The position numbers were made by a program, and so were the translations under genes. A stretch of DNA of 42,998 nucleotides from an uncultured bacterium (lineage in GTDB: Bacteria > Cyanobacteriota > Vampirovibrionia > Gastranaerophilales > Gastranaerophilaceae): positions 1 to 42,998 of the forward strand of contig CADCNV010000011.1 of NCBI GenBank assembly GCA_902802825.1, in the 5' to 3' direction. A model generated the notes under the pieces. The model saw nothing but the letters and a program-made list of their open reading frames with translations. It did no database searches and was not told the DNA's origin. This document shows positions 42,624 through 42,998 of the stretch, piece by piece (within the stretch, counting starts at the first letter, position 1; the number at the start of each line of letters is the position of its first letter).

Positions 42624-42807
42624 AAGTCTTTTACTTGAAACTGACGACCCGTATCTGACCCCTGTTCCGTTTCGGGGGAAAGAAAATCAGCCGTCATACG
42701 TCAAATATGTCGCACAGGAAATCGCAAACCTGCGCGGTATTTCCTTTGGAGAAGTCGCAAGAACAACCACCAAAAATGCAAAAAGAATTTTCCCTCAAAT
42801 TAATTGA
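42090..42807 (+). pseudogene. tatD: TatD-family metal-dependent hydrolase, broken by an internal out-of-frame deletion
   Basis: TatD-type nuclease/hydrolase. The N-terminal part (to 42623) is intact with metal ligands in NTHSHIN (His10, His12), GEIGLDYYW and NVHCREAYFDTL, and runs through MHCFSGSLEFAKECIK. Directly after this the family block GxYISxxGxxTFKNA, about 22-25 residues, is missing. The sequence resumes in another frame as [32 protein letters not shown] and ends normally at the TGA at 42805-42807. Total span 718 bases is not a multiple of three. The likely junction is near 42598-42601 (AAAGC|GAAGTAGCG). The truncated product lacks the ETDxPYL metal aspartate, so it should be inactive unless this is an assembly error. 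Confidence 0.85.
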
Positions 42808-42998
42808 GAGTTTCTAATTTTGTTTTCAAATTCAATTCAATATACTTGAAAATATTTGCAACTATGCCCGGTTGGAAATAATAATTATCATCAACGGGGG
42901 TAACCCTTAACATACCCTGATTTGTATTTACATTTGATATTGAAGCCAAAAACTGCTTCCCGACAGCCGTGAACAAAATGAACCCCGATCTTGACTGT
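42800..42998 (-). CDS. Unknown protein, C-terminal fragment
   Basis: The last 65 or so codons of a minus-strand gene that enters from the right edge. Visible sequence includes SRSGFILFTAVGKQFLASIS, NQGMLRVTPVDDNYYFQPG and IFKYIELNLKTKLETLN. It alternates hydrophobic and polar residues (beta-like) and then ends in a helix. No family is recognised. Its stop overlaps the end of the tatD remnant by eight bases, a convergent arrangement. Confidence 0.65.
   Translation of the reverse strand, partial: QSRSGFILFTAVGKQFLASISNVNTNQGMLRVTPVDDNYYFQPGIVANIFKYIELNLKTKLETLN

Overview
The window looks like a chromosomal segment of an AT-rich, obligately anaerobic, diderm bacterium. Diderm character is shown by lipid A genes (lpxI, lpxB) and an LptD-type outer-membrane protein. 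Anaerobic life is suggested by a desulfoferrodoxin, an oxygen-sensitive two-subunit [4Fe-4S] L-serine dehydratase and a cobalamin-dependent class II ribonucleotide reductase. LpxI, a cyanobacterium-like LptD, SMC-ScpA-ScpB, a GatD amidotransferase and many unrecognised membrane proteins best fit non-photosynthetic relatives of cyanobacteria (Vampirovibrionia/Melainabacteria, Gastranaerophilales type). That placement is inferred from gene content and was not computed. No tRNA, 16S/23S rRNA, CRISPR array, transposase or prophage was seen.

Layout. 1-3027 (-): peptide/nickel-type ABC importer (lipoprotein or secreted binding protein, OppB, start of OppC). 3233-5233 (+): nrdJ, followed by two back-to-back hairpin terminators. 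5390-8146 (-): the end of the spc ribosomal operon (rpsE-rpmD-rplO-secY) with its own promoter. 8412-14489 (+): smc-scpA-scpB plus an overlapping TPR/metzincin-like protease. 14499-15761 (-): phosphodiester glycosidase with a structured leader. 16041-16295 (+): a large-type SRP RNA, then desulfoferrodoxin. 16842-18285 (-): a DtxR/MntR-family regulator whose promoter carries a dyad operator, overlapping an unknown glycine-rich membrane protein. 18310-20935 (-): bioD, a Xer recombinase and a dNTPase.

21001-36858 (-) is a long co-directional block. In transcription order it holds two small hypothetical proteins, a radical SAM/DUF2344 protein, RNase E/G, two small membrane proteins, L-serine dehydratase beta and alpha, a membrane-anchored unknown, an unlisted 36-residue membrane peptide, an M23 peptidase, a doubly frameshifted lptD, a class II aldolase, lpxI, lpxB and a large unknown membrane protein. 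The envelope part (M23, LptD, LpxI, LpxB) is transcribed from a recognisable promoter just upstream of the 36-residue peptide.

36981-42998 holds a small unknown membrane protein, a palindromic repeat, yajQ, tyrS-cysE, an ArsB/NhaD-like transporter, a convergent GatD, a divergent tatD broken by an internal out-of-frame deletion, and the 3' end of an unknown gene.

The points most worth following up are the lptD and tatD lesions, the protease embedded in the SMC-ScpAB operon, the DtxR-linked membrane protein with its operator, the large SRP RNA and the 36-residue peptide. I see no unmistakable new multi-gene system; these are candidate novelties of modest size.
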